From NCBI GenBank assembly GCA_949317995.1, contig OX439046.1:75826786-75890785 (forward strand): a stretch of 64,000 nt of DNA, given 5' to 3'. This document shows positions 35,353 through 46,369 of this stretch, in pieces. Source of the stretch: Acholoe squamosa (lineage: Eukaryota; Annelida; Polychaeta; Phyllodocida; Polynoidae). The notes under the pieces were generated by a model. That model ran no database searches. It worked only from the letters and a program-made list of their open reading frames with translations, and was not told the DNA's origin. The translations under genes and the position numbers were made by a program. Within the stretch, counting starts at the first letter, position 1. The number at the start of each line of letters is the position of its first letter.

Positions 35353-36910
35353 CTATGAGTACCCAGATTCTTGGTCCCATGCATGATCCCACTCAATTCT
35401 TGATCTTATCTGTAATCTCATCTTATTTTACATTCAGTGTGTATGATTATGTTTACCTGGGAGCACCAAGCAAGGCCCCCACAGAGTTCCTAAATTCATT
35501 TTGCGTTCAAAATCAGTGTTTGAGTAACAAACCCCTGAGAGCCAACACACTCAATGTGAGTGCAATCAGCCCAGTGAGTAACTCACCTGTATCACATGAG
35601 TCGACCAATCCTGGGGCGGTCGGCATGATGCGTGAACATGCACAACGACAGGGAATTACGCAATAAGGCTATATTATTAGTACTTAATGGTTGAAAAGGG
35701 CATGTTGCATTAAATATAAGCTATACTTTATTCAAAAGGCTTATGTTAACCAATGACCTTTGATTTCAATTTCAATGGGTATATTGAGATTTTAAAATGG
35801 TGCTTCTACCACCCAGTCTCACAGCTACCTACAGCAGCATACATGTGCTGAATGTGAGGTACCACACAAAGGGTACAGGTAGGTGTGAGGGGGACACCAT
35901 GGGTATTATGTGTGTGTGGGGTGTATGGGGGTGTAGATAAGCCCCCTAGTACAGCATCAGCAGTAGCAGCCACCTGTTGGTGCTGTCTCCTGCCACTAGG
36001 TGGGGTGACCTGTCTATACAAACAGACAGAGAGCAGCGTCTCCCTGACCTAGTTTAAATTGAGCTGCTCCTCCCACAGAGACCATGATCCTCCTACATTA
36101 CCTACATTACCTATATGATGCTGGCCCTTGATCTGACACCTTACTCTATGCCCTCCTAAATATCTTACCTTTTTTATCATTTGTGAATCAAAAAGGGGGA
36201 AAGTATCTATCTTTATGAACTACTCATTCACCACAGAAACCCTTGTAATTCTATAGCATTTATATGTAGCATTTGGCCTGAACTAACCTCCAGGAAACCT
36301 GGGTAAAACTTCATCTTAATTTTCTAGAGCGTATCTAGTGCTTAACTATTCATCTTTTTATTTCTTTTTTTCTAAATCCTTGGTTCTGTTTCATCTCACT
36401 CACTATCTGAGTGTTGTCAGCTTTTGTGCACTGTTCTATGATTCCTTTGATTACTTTACACATGTACCTTTACTGCTATACTTGTCATTCAGTTACTATC
36501 TCATGAATTGACCACATATCCCATTTGACAGTCCTGTTGCTATGGTAATGGTTGAAAGGTGTTCACTGGTTGAAGACCGAGGTAAGGTTGATGAGCTTCC
36601 ATCAGTGCTCCTTTATAGATTCCTGGCCCTTCTTCATGTATACTTAAATGTCCATTCTTTCCTCATCCCGGGTGGTTTATGTTCATTCCAAGTTCCCCTC
36701 TTACTTGGAAAGCCCCTGCTACCTTGGTAGATTCTACTTTATATTTAACCTCTTTATATTAGAGTCTGGATACATTGACCTAAGGTGCTGGTTCCACATG
36801 CGTACAATCGGTCGAAATAGCCCTAATCCAACAAAGTCAAAAGTATAGTAGAAATTGGTAGAATTAGTGCTAATCCGACCAATTTACTCCTGCGGAACCA
36901 GCGTTTGATT
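35353..36910. other. Mostly unique non-coding stretch
   Basis: 35590-35665 has CCTGGGGCGGTCGGCATGAT and GCGTGAACATGC, a fragment of the GCATCATG family. No gene otherwise recognised. Confidence 0.5.
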
Positions 36911-37103
36911 AAGCGGGTATTCCATTGCGCTGGTCGGCCATCGATCAGCCGAGAATTTTTCTCACCTGATCACTTTTAAAAAAAGTAAAAGTGATTGGAT
37001 TAGTGAGATTTTTATAATCTGATGGAAAAAAAAATCGGCTGACGGAATTGTGTCGGTCGGATTATGGAATTTCCGGCTGACCGACGCAATGGAATACCAG
37101 CTT
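36911..37103. mobile_element. AAGCNGGTATTCCATTGCG MITE (193 bp)
   Basis: The left end AAGCGGGTATTCCATTGCGC is mirrored by a right end ACGCAATGGAATACCAGCTT. The two halves remain complementary through CGGTCGG/CCGACC to a central perfect hairpin, CACTTTTA...TAAAAGTG, so nearly the whole element folds into one stem. No coding capacity. Confidence 0.88.
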
Positions 37104-37275
37104 TAAAGAGCAATGTACAACTTTCCCATTTCAAGAGAGCGAAACAGACATTTTCAAACATGGCTTTCTGGATTCTGGAAGAAAAAACATTTACCCTTTT
37201 CTAACATCTGCATGTATGTACATGTAATGCTAATAGAGGATAGCCATTCTGTTATTATGTAAAATGTTTTAGCTG

Positions 37276-37498
37276 CACTGTAAGAAATAACTTGAATTTA
37301 CAAGGGGTCCTTGTAAAAATTGAACAATGAACCACCGTGATTACACAACAGGGACCCAGTTTAGAATCTCCAGGTGGCAGTGTGGTGGTACAAGGAATCT
37401 GTGAAAATGATGTGAAAATAACGAAGGATCTCCGGCAACTTTGGGATGAGGGATCCTTCATTATTTTGATGAAATCTTTTTTACAGTGTGTATTATAC
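37276..37498 (+). mobile_element. CACTG...CAGTG MITE, 223 bp
   Basis: Starts CACTGTAAGAAATAA and ends TTTTTTACAGTG. The interior (ACAATGAACCACCGTGATTA, CCAGGTGGCAG, CGGCAACTTTGGGATGA) aligns with the copy at 46179-46369 and, inverted, with 23003-23213. Confidence 0.82.
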
Positions 37499-38673
37499 AT
37501 TTTGTTCATTCACAAGTATTTTTGTTATCATGATCCCTCGACTATACATTCACTGTTCTTTTCACAAGGTGCAGGTGGGTGTCAATCTCCGAACATATAC
37601 CCTGTAGTGGTGTATCTAGTAGGACGAGACTAAGGTTGTGCCCACAGACAGATCTAGATCCATTTAACTTATTGAGACCCACCCAGGGTTCTGGTAGGAG
37701 ATTGAAAGACTTGATGTCTCCATATGTACGCAGCCCTTGTAATACTGTATGTATCAGTGATACCAGAATATAGGGTAGGAGAGTGTAGAGCAGGTGGGTG
37801 AGCTGGGTGAGTAGCTCAGTGTGTGTATATTTATACCCACCCCTGTCTGCCATATACCCAGACCCCCTCTCCTACCCTCACCTCAGAACTCAGCCTTACG
37901 AACATCAGTCAGCAATATTATACCTGGCAGTGATTGAGGTCCTTTTTGTACATATCTTCATCCTTAAGCCTTTCAGTACCAGTGCCTACGGCGCTGTGAT
38001 AATGGACAACGATAGCGAACTCAGAGAAGCGAGACGAGATTATTTTAGTTCCTAGCTTAATCAAGGGTGGCGCTGATGGTTGAAGATGGGATGCTGGTTC
38101 CTGAGCGTGTGGTGAGCTACGCAAAGACAACTTGATGCATATTTAGGCAAAAAAGAAATTAAAACATATTGATATGTGGCATTTATTAATGGTGTCTGCC
38201 TTCGTACATATTTAGCAAATGACAGGCAACAGGTTTGAAATCAATTTCAGGGGACAGCAAGGAAGTACAAAACAAAATCGCGAAAGAATTTGAAATCATG
38301 CAGACTACTACTTCCGGTTTTCGACTTCTGGGGCAGCCATCTTGTTTTTGACATTTTTTTAGAGAAGTAGATTAACCACGGGAAGTGACTTGTCTAAGCT
38401 ACACTGATACTGTGCATTATACTCTTACATTTTGCTCTTGGTTTTCTCTCACCTGTATTCCATATATGTAAAATGTACTGTGATTGTATTATATTACTCT
38501 TTAATATACCATGCTGTCTTAAACCATCGAGAACATGATGTATCACTAGACTGAATCTTTGACACACATTTATTAGTCCCATATTTTCTTATATATGGGC
38601 TAATTATGATTACGTCATATATCCAAGAATAGTATAGGTTCCCTAGGATATGTTACTCCATAGAGTCCTATAG
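37499..38673. other. Unique non-coding stretch with a promoter-like motif pair
   Basis: Three overlapping frames of about 100 codons near 37542-38055 have no domain. The ETS/YY1-type pair at 38310-38344 is listed separately. Confidence 0.45.
38310..38344 (-). promoter_or_regulatory. ETS plus YY1-like motif pair
   Basis: On the minus strand, CAAGATGGCTGC (38344-38333) matches the YY1 consensus, and CCGGAAGT (38317-38310) matches the ETS consensus 15 bp away. This pairing is common in TATA-less animal promoters. No transcript can be assigned, so this is only a candidate. Confidence 0.3.
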
Positions 38674-39733
38674 TGCAAGCCACCCCCCCCCCTTTACCCC
38701 CCCTTAAAAGTAGGCTACCTTTTGTGTTCAGTACTGAGTCCTATGTAAGATAAGGGGTTTCATATACCATGAAGGATAGGCAGCCTGAAGGATAGGTAAC
38801 CTCAAGGATATATAGCATGAGTGATAGGTAGATGTATGTGTGAGGTAGACTATTAAATTTGTTCCTTAGGGGATAGGTTGACTAAGAGATCAAAATGAAG
38901 GTTGGTTGTGAGCTATCCCAGCTGATCAAGCTGTGATAGGTAGGAAAGCTATAAAGTGAGCTTGAGGGAAAGGTATTGAAGAGGATGGGTAGCAAGGAGG
39001 ATAGGTAATAAACAGTTTAAGAGATAGGTACAGACGGTACCTTGTAAGGTGAGCATATTCAAAAGATACATTGGTGCTAGGTAATATCACAGATCTGCCA
39101 GTCAAACATGACGGATGTGAAGAGTTGGGGGATAGTCACCATGAGGGATAGGTAAAGTGAATGATAGGCAGATTGAGGATAGGTAGACTAATGGTAAGAA
39201 TGTACAGAGAAAATTGGGTACAAAGGTGAAGGGTAAACTTTAATCCTTTAAGTCATTTGAGAGAAAACCTAATTAAACTCTAGATGTTTCAAGGGATAGG
39301 TAGTATGAGTGATAGGTAGACTAAGGGATAGGCAGTATGTGGGAGAGGCAGAGCCATACACAGGTAGAGTACTTGCCAGGTTGAGATAGGCAGACATTAG
39401 GATATGTAGATTCAGGTATTGACTTTGATTAGCATGTTGCATCTATAAAAAGTTCCAATCATTTTCAATATAACTTTTGTACATTTTTAAAATATTCTCA
39501 TAATCAAACCTCCTTTTTAGGTACTTTTGGTCAAATTCTGAGAATCAAGATCACACATTTTGGATTCAGCAGGATATTTTGGTATAGGTGGCCCCTTGTT
39601 TCCATTTGATATCACTCTGATAAAGATTCCTGACATCTCTATAAACCCCCTTATCCTACATAGGACTCAATACTGAACACAAAAGGGAGCCTACTTTGAA
39701 GGGGGGGGGGGTAGAGGGGGGGGGGCTGTTACA
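38674..39733. mobile_element. 1.06-kb inverted-repeat element with GGATAGGTA-rich interior
   Basis: The terminal arms of about 85 bp are imperfect reverse complements. C-rich left (CCACCCCCCCCCC... AAGTAGGCTACCTTTTGTG, TCAGTACTGAGTCCTATGTA) faces G-rich right (CATAGGACTCAATACTGAAC, AAAAGGGAGCCTACTTTGAA, then G-runs). Between them GATAGGTA/GGATAGGTAG recurs many times in loose tandem, separated by 15-40 bp. No coding frame. A non-autonomous element of unknown superfamily. Confidence 0.83.
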
Positions 39734-40589
39734 CTGTGTCCATAGGTAAAGCTCTGAGTTTCACCTCCTATCTATTGAAGCTTCTTGATATATCAGCTAC
39801 TGAACTTTTGTTAGGTTTATATAGGGACTGAGCATCTCCACGCTCAAGAATCTTTAAACACAGTTATTGGGTAAGGCCAGTTCGTGCTAGGTATTGAGTA
39901 TTGTATCCTAGAAAAATATCTACTTAATCTTAATCTCTATGAAGAAGGCAAAGAACATTAATTCATGACCCTCTAAATGAATATACATGCTCAAAACTAA
40001 GGCACTTTGGTGCCCCGCCTTCTTTGATGTTTGACCTGCTGATTCTGCTGTGATCAGTGAATATACTGTGTATGTGTATTCTTGATACATATGTAATATC
40101 ATATAATATATTTATTATCAATAGTCTAATGTGTATATCTGTGTTACCAGGGATCTCTTATAGAGACAGGGAATATCTAAAACATATTAATGTGTGATAA
40201 ATGAAGTTTAGATATGAATTATAAGCATGTTCATGTGATATGAAGCATATGAGAATCTATCTATTCAAATATTTATTTACCACTGTTAGAAACTTGTCAT
40301 CTCAAATTCTCAAAGCAGGGAGACCACCCCTCAGTGATGCGAGAATAAAATCTATCATGACTACAACTTGCATGACACAAGACAATGTCCCCGTAATTGG
40401 TAATCTTCAGGTGCAATGGTCATTTCTGTGCTTGCCTCATATGATGATGTGAAATCTTGGCTATCAAAAAAAGAGGAAATACTAGCACACCATTCGCACA
40501 TCATGGCAAGCATTCCGCAGAGTATAGATCAGCCTTCTCTGGTAATCATGATGTGCGCATTGAACAGGAGGTTAGGTGCCAGCTTGATT
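39734..40589. other. Unique non-coding stretch
   Basis: Nothing recognised except a short inverted pair, ATGATGTGCGCATT (40548) and CATTCGCACATCATGG (40490), enclosing about 50 bp. Confidence 0.45.
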
Positions 40590-41750
40590 GATTGATTGAT
40601 TTGTGTTTTACAGCACTTTAGCGGCACTAAGTGGCTATCCCGTGCTTCACAGGTTGATATTTTAACAGAGGAATGTGTCAGTGCCCGCGCATATGTGCAC
40701 CACACACATCCTGAGGGGATAGGAAAGAGGAGATATAGACCCTTTTAAGTGGGCTACACTGCAAAAATGGTGTTTAGATCCTAAACACAATTCTAAACAT
40801 ATTCTTGCAACGTTTTTGTAATCACATTGATTTCCTAAACATGTTTAGCCAAACAATGTGCTTAGCTGAAGTGTTTAGAAATCTAGGTGTTTAGGTTTAA
40901 AATTTGTGTTAAGATATTGATGAAATTTTGTGTTTAGATGTTTATGAATTTTTGTGTTTAGATGTCTAGGTGATTGGGTTTGTAAGGGTTTGCAGACATG
41001 TTTCTAAGGGTTTGCAGACATGTATCCATTAAAAAAAATAAAGGAATATTTTTTGTTTGTTTTCTCATTTACTGGAGGACATCAGCAGATATTTACTTGG
41101 TAAAGTCTCCCAAGATGTCAGCCACAGCTATATACACTTATATGTACATACTGCATTAGAATGAGAGACTTGAGAAAGTACAACAGCTTGGTGGGAAGGA
41201 CATTGCTTTATACTTTACAAAATAACATGAAATAGGTGTCAGTCATCAGGCTCTTTGATTATTTTATGGTAATGATGGTGGTGTTAGTTGAATTTCGTCA
41301 GTTTTCTATTGCTGTTTTTATTTTCATGACATTCAATGAAATTACACTAGGCTACACAAGGGGTTTGGGGATATTTGTCACAACATTTGATTATAACTGT
41401 GTGCAGATAGTTGATTCAGAAGTAGTGCTGCCACCTGGTGTGGATTTGACATCCAAGTATCTAAACATATTGATGTTTAAATCTAAACACCTAGTATTCA
41501 AGTGTTTAAACTCTAAACATCTAAACATGTTTAGCAAACATGTTTATGTATTTAGACTAAAAGTATTCTTTTCCTAAATGTGTAGTTGATGAGACACCTA
41601 CCTGACGTATATGTTTAGGTTTTAAACATGTTTAGACCTAAACATGTTTAAAATCTAAACACCATTTTTGCAGTGTAGGGAAGCCCGAGGTGCCAGCTTG
41701 AGAGCAATGTGGCAGAGCACTGAAAACATGCCCACAAACAGTTAAGTGCC
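40590..41750 (+). repeat. Dispersed repeat hosting the CACTGC element; paralogue of 63040-63150
   Basis: A (TTGA)n run leads into TGTGTTTTACAGCACTTT, then ACAGAGGAATGTGTC, GCGCATATGTGCACCACACA and CATCCTGAGGGGATAGGAAA, up to AAGTGGGCTA at 40756. It resumes at 41676 with TAGGGAAGCCC. The same blocks run uninterrupted at 63040-63150. The TTGAT...TTTTAC opening recalls short dispersed repeats common in marine invertebrates, but the family is not identified. Confidence 0.8.
40757..41675. mobile_element. CACTGCAAAAA MITE (919 bp) with TA target duplication
   Basis: Starts CACTGCAAAAATGGTGTTTA and ends AAACACCATTTTTGCAGTG, TIRs of at least 25 bp. Flanks are GGGC-TA and TA-GGGAAG. The uninterrupted paralogue at 63131-63145 reads GGGCTAGGGAAG, so a 2-bp TA target duplication is directly supported. 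Both ends are filled with TGTTTAG/CTAAACA words in opposite orientations, giving much secondary structure. The 113-codon frame at 41236-41577 lies inside and shows no transposase motif. Confidence 0.92.
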
Positions 41751-42428
41751 CTGTTATGTGACCTAACATCCTCACTATGTGTTCCACCTGTTCTCTACCT
41801 GCTCATGTCAGCCTCTCTACCTATGGCAGCTATTTACCCTTCTTATTGCAAAGAGCTTTCTTTTGTATTATCTTCGAAATATTTTTTTAGACTATAGGAT
41901 TCCCCTTTAGCATTGCCATATCGACACAGCTTAGTCATCTTTAGACAGATGCATCTATTGTCTAAAAATGCGTAAAATACCTGGTCAGTCATTTAAACAC
42001 AGGAAAATAGTTCTGTTTGTGTAGATATTTCACCCATTTACACCAATGGAGTAAGCTCAAACACTGCAGTAATTTGTCTTGCTGAAGGTGTAATTTGTCA
42101 CAACTCCCCTTCATGTAAGGACAGATAGGTGAGTGTAGTCCTGTGAGGGAACTAATAGTTCTATAGCACACACACAATGTGTTTCTGTGACAAGGAAAAG
42201 TTAACCCAGGTAAATCTGACCAAATTCATGTTGGGGAATGCCCTTGAGAGAATTCCAGTATCTCTCTCAAAACCCTGGTGTTTTTAAGGCCTTGTTGGCT
42301 GGAAGGAAGGCCCAAACTATTGGATATGAAGGAACAGTTGGCTGTTCAAGTCTGAGCCCCTCTCTTTTTTTCTCTCACCCAAATATTATGAAGACTTTCA
42401 CCTCACAGTATAGGTAATGTTAGCCTAG
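41751..42428. other. Unique non-coding stretch
   Basis: No gene or repeat recognised. Confidence 0.5.
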
Positions 42429-42623
42429 GACCTCGACCCTGCCAATGCAGTTTTATACTGTGTTGATTTATTTAGAGTTGGAACATTCAAACCATTTGGT
42501 TCAGGATACCTCGCTGGTGTGATGCTTACAATTCTGGTGAATCTACTTCTTCATCTCTTAACTGGGCATATTGGCTCAATGATGATTGGAATTTGTTGGG
42601 TGTTCGAAATACTTGCTTCATTG
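42429..42623 (+). other. Unassigned open frame with membrane-like peptide
   Basis: A 65-codon stop-to-stop frame (TAG at 42426, TAA at 42624) with no ATG before its middle. It reads LFRVGTFKPFGSGYLAGVML, then TILVNLLLHLLTGHIGSMM and IGICWVFEILASL, two hydrophobic stretches with a Gly-rich turn and no low-complexity bias. A possible splice acceptor (CTGCCAATGCAG) lies at about 42441-42452. I recognise no family, and chance cannot be excluded. Confidence 0.2.
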
Positions 42624-42739
42624 TAATTGCAATAGTGCAAGTGCCCTCATCCAAGAAAATTTATAACAAACATCAATGGATCACCTGTTGGTCTTCAAAA
42701 GCAGTGCTGTAGCAAAAGAGCAGCTTCCAAAAGGATACG

Positions 42740-43099
42740 GAAGGTGTTGCTCCTATAATAAAGGAAGAGCTGGCTAAAAATGCCCTTGTTTCCAGTCCTT
42801 TCTTTTCATGTAGCTATAACCTGTCCCTTTTGTTGCTCACAAGTGGTCATTCAAGTACGGTGCTAAAAAAGGGGGATTTGAGTAGGTACCTAGTTGGGAG
42901 AAGTCAGTCAGTATAATATACTATAGAGCGTGTGATATGAGTAGGTACCTGGTAGTGCAGCTCTCTCTATTTTTAACAAGGCAGGTGACTTTTCAGACTG
43001 ATGTGGTGAGTGCAAGTACTTTGGTGAAGCAGTGCATGACTTGTTTAGAAAAGAGGGCACATACTCACAGCTCTTTTTACAATAGGAGCAACACCCTCT
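42740..43099 (-). mobile_element. GGAGGGTGTTGCTCC MITE, copy 5 (inverted)
   Basis: The same element as 7346-7705 in opposite orientation: it starts GAAGGTGTTGCTCCTATAAT and ends AATAGGAGCAACACCCTC. The interior AGGTACCTACTC and GTCACCTGCC blocks are present as reverse complements. Confidence 0.9.
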
Positions 43100-43350
43100 T
43101 CGTCGCACAACGCCTTCCGAAGAGTATGGTGGACCTCAGGCTTAAACCTCAGCACTGACTGACTGCTCCCTGTTGTATCTATGTATTGGGTGTTGTGGAT
43201 GTATGTATGTATGTGTGTGGGGGGGTAGAGGGGTTAACACATGCCCTGGTGTCACCTGTAAGATAAGAGCCCCAGATATAGGGGTGTAGACCCAACGTGA
43301 GATAACAGTACCCCAGGGTAAAAGAGCAGGTACAAACAAACCGAACCCTG

Positions 43351-43544
43351 ATACAATAGTGGCCCGAAAAAGCGCCTGGGCGCTCATTGATTTCAGTCCC
43401 ATTGTACCAATGCCACTTAGACAGGCGCTTATTTAAATTCTGCTTTTAGTGCTTAAGAATGATTTCAGTGACCCTGTACCCCCAGTGCTTATACGGGACC
43501 CGCACTTATTTGAGTCCCCGGCGCTTAAACAGGCCATTACGGTA
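43351..43544. mobile_element. TACCGTA MITE with GCGCTTA words, copy 2
   Basis: Left TAGTGGCCCGAAAAAGCGCC, right GCGCTTAAACAGGCCATTAC then GGTA. The interior repeats TGCTTATACGGGACC and CACTTATTTGAGTCC, as in 48110-48303. Confidence 0.82.
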
Positions 43545-44538
43545 GTCTTACCCCTCACTCCTACCACAGTAAAACACAGGAACCCACCGCTTACTCTAGA
43601 TATATCTCCCACCCACTAACAGCAAAACACAGCTACAAGGGAAGGCAAACCCTAACTCACAACATCTATAACCTAGAAACAACCTATTCCGCTCTATATT
43701 GATATCGCTGTCTTTTCTTACCGTAAAATCCCAATCATTCATGTTAAGGCGATTCTTCTGTCAAAATCAGTCAAAATGATTTATGAAATTTGCCACACCC
43801 CTGGCCGCACAGCTTATGATCAGGGATTATAAGAAAGCAATTTATGTGAAAACCATTTAAAAGCACTCTCACAGTTCACCTACAGTAGGCACTCTGAAGA
43901 CACGCACCACTGCCCTGAAATGAGCAGTCATGCCTAGCACTCTAAAATTGGCTCCCTTCTGAAAGGCTACCTGATTTGAGCTTTATGGTTTCCATCATTC
44001 CTCAGCTTCTACTGGCAATATCAAAACAGTTGATGGCTTATCTGAAAGCCATTGAATGGGACTCTCTCAGTTATCACAAGAAAAAATTATTCTATTACGC
44101 GATTAACAGCAATTTGTCAAACATAATGATCAAATTTTCCCTCTGAGATCTCAGGAAGATATTTATTAAGCATACTTCTAAATGTGACAAACCCATTCTC
44201 CAAATCAAAAATGTGATGAGGATTGGAAAACATTGACTCCCCTCCACCATAGGAGGAGGGCTAAACGTTGGCCTTTCCTCCAACATTTCTGGATGAATTT
44301 AATATACCATAAGGTTAAGAATAGAAAAGGCAATTTGTGCAAGGCATTAATGATTTGTGCAAAGAATTATACCTGTATAGTGGTAGGCCTTACAATTATC
44401 CAGGTATATGTATGAACACATTCAAAACAAAATTGTACATGATGAGATATGCTGCATTTACTGTACCAAAATAATTTCAAATCATGCATTTTCTGTTGAC
44501 CCCATACCCCCTCCCTCACCTCCCCACCTGCATTGGCC
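43545..44538. other. Unique non-coding stretch
   Basis: No gene recognised on either strand. Confidence 0.5.
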
Positions 44539-44640
44539 CCACTGTTGGAGAGTTGTCCAACAGTGGCCAGGGTCCCCACTGTCTAACAGTGGAGAGTTGT
44601 CCAACAGTGGTTCAGGCTCCTCCACATACAGTTCTATTGG
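44539..44640. repeat. CCACTGTT hairpin, partly tandem
   Basis: 44539-44566 is a perfect hairpin (CCACTGTTGGA, 6-nt loop GAGTTG, TCCAACAGTGG). The word ACAGTGGAGAGTTGTCCAAC then repeats about 44 bp downstream with a CCACTGT...ACAGTGG partner. Overlapping open frames on both strands are by-products. Confidence 0.8.
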
Positions 44641-46178
44641 TGGAGATATGACCAACGTTTTTCCCCAGTCCACTGTTGGCACTGTATTACCTTTTCCCAA
44701 GCCTGGTGATGCTTATGATTTTTGGTTACCTTTAAACAATGAGTAGGGTGATAAATAGAATGCGCTCACTTGTGTCCCATCACTTGTCGCTTACTGAGAG
44801 GATTCCCCCAGTTTTTTCAGCTAATTTTTATCATTGTTTGTTCAAATGATAGCTCTATTTGAATCTCATTAACACATAGCTAGAATTTCAGGGTAAATGT
44901 ACTTTTTTAAGCCCCCCCCCCCCCAGCATCACCTCTCTGTTAGTTTACTCCAGAGATTTCCCATTCACTATGCCACGTATGTTCCTCTGCAAAAAGCGGT
45001 ACCACCACCTGGTGGACATGTAGAGAATGAATGATGAAGGCATTGGCCCATTGCAGGACCCTTCGGTTACGTCTTTCGAGGAGAAGCGCTAACGCGGCGC
45101 CATTTTCGCTTGTAAAATATAAGCAGTAAACTTTCGCATATTCACCACTGGTACCAGCGACACACTTCCGATCATACCATTTCTCCCCGAAAGGGTTCAC
45201 AGGACCCTTCAGCATTGTCATGCACCACCTGGTGAGTTGTATAGAAACCAAACATTGAGGTATCTCAGATACATGTACATTCTGGCAAATATATTCTGTC
45301 TATGTTTGTCCACACATGAGGTTCAGATGCAGTATTATCTGGTATAACATATATAAATAATACCATGCAGAACCCCTGCTGAGAGCTCTAAGTGAATGGG
45401 ATCGATCAGTTGCAAGCAGTAATGGCAGTTCCAATATCTAATGCCAGTCCACATACATTTCCATAGAAGGAACTAACTTTTACAACACTGCACGTTTTCA
45501 TTCATTTCTCAACTTCTAGAAATCATAGGATCACAATCAAAGATGTTATGAAAAGGGATTAACCTGGACTGTCATGTGGAATAGAAAACTCCAAAATCTA
45601 AATATTTCGAAAATTATTTCGATGTGCCTACCTATAGAACCCAGATCTCAAAGATGGCATTGTGTAATTTGACAACCATATGCTGTTCTTGTTAATTTTT
45701 ATTAGCATTGTGAATTGTCAGTGCGACATCCTGCACAATATAGACAGGGTGTTGACACATGACAGCTGAGTACTGTCACACATTGTGACACCTGCCTCAC
45801 GCTGCTGTCAACACTACCTCTATGGTGGTTTTTTTTCCCAATGTAGAAGTGTCCTTCCTGATTTTCACAAGGGTCCCAGTCAGATGGCTATAAGTGCAGC
45901 TGACCAGTCCCAAATGGGGAATTCTGGACTTTGATATCAGCTGGGTTTTTTTTTGTTTTTTTTCAACTTCACCGGATTTGGCCCGGATGAGGTGAACAGA
46001 CTCTTAATGACCGCAGACCTTTTCTGTTGGTCAGCTCTGATCCGGTTGAATACCCGCTAACATTACTGGTTTACATGTTGTATAGATAGAGGACATTGTT
46101 GTAGAAACTACTATATGCGCTGCTTCACAGCTTTATAAGTACAAATATGGTGCCTCAATGGTGTAAGGACCCCTGGTG
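44641..46178. other. Unique non-coding stretch with paired CACCAGGTGG words
   Basis: CCACCACCTGGTGGACATG (45001-45020) and GCACCACCTGGTGAG (45223-45237) flank a 200-bp CpG-containing segment with AAAATGGCGCCGCG on the minus strand near 45110. The minus-strand frame across it (44940-45251, 103 codons) has no domain. C-run at 44912-44924. No gene is called. Confidence 0.45.
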
Positions 46179-46369
46179 CACTGTTGAATCTACCAGGGGT
46201 CTTTGTAAAACCAAACAATAAACCACCGTAATTGTTTTGCAGTAAACCAGAGTAGTTTTCACAAGAACCTCCGGGTGGCAATACAGAAGCTCTGTGATAA
46301 TAACGGTGGATATCTGGCGACTTTGGGATGAGGATTATTCCGACGACTTTTTTTTTTTTTTTTGCAGTG
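46179..46369 (+). mobile_element. CACTG...CAGTG MITE, 191 bp
   Basis: Starts CACTGTTGAATC and ends in a long T-run followed by GCAGTG. The interior aligns with 37276-37498 (ATAAACCACCGTAATT, TCCGGGTGGCA, CTGGCGACTTTGGGATGA). Confidence 0.78.

Noticed and set aside
41236..41577. 113-codon frame inside the CACTGC MITE as a transposase
   Set aside because: Far too short, no catalytic motif, and its C-terminal part is made of the AAACA/TTTAG words.
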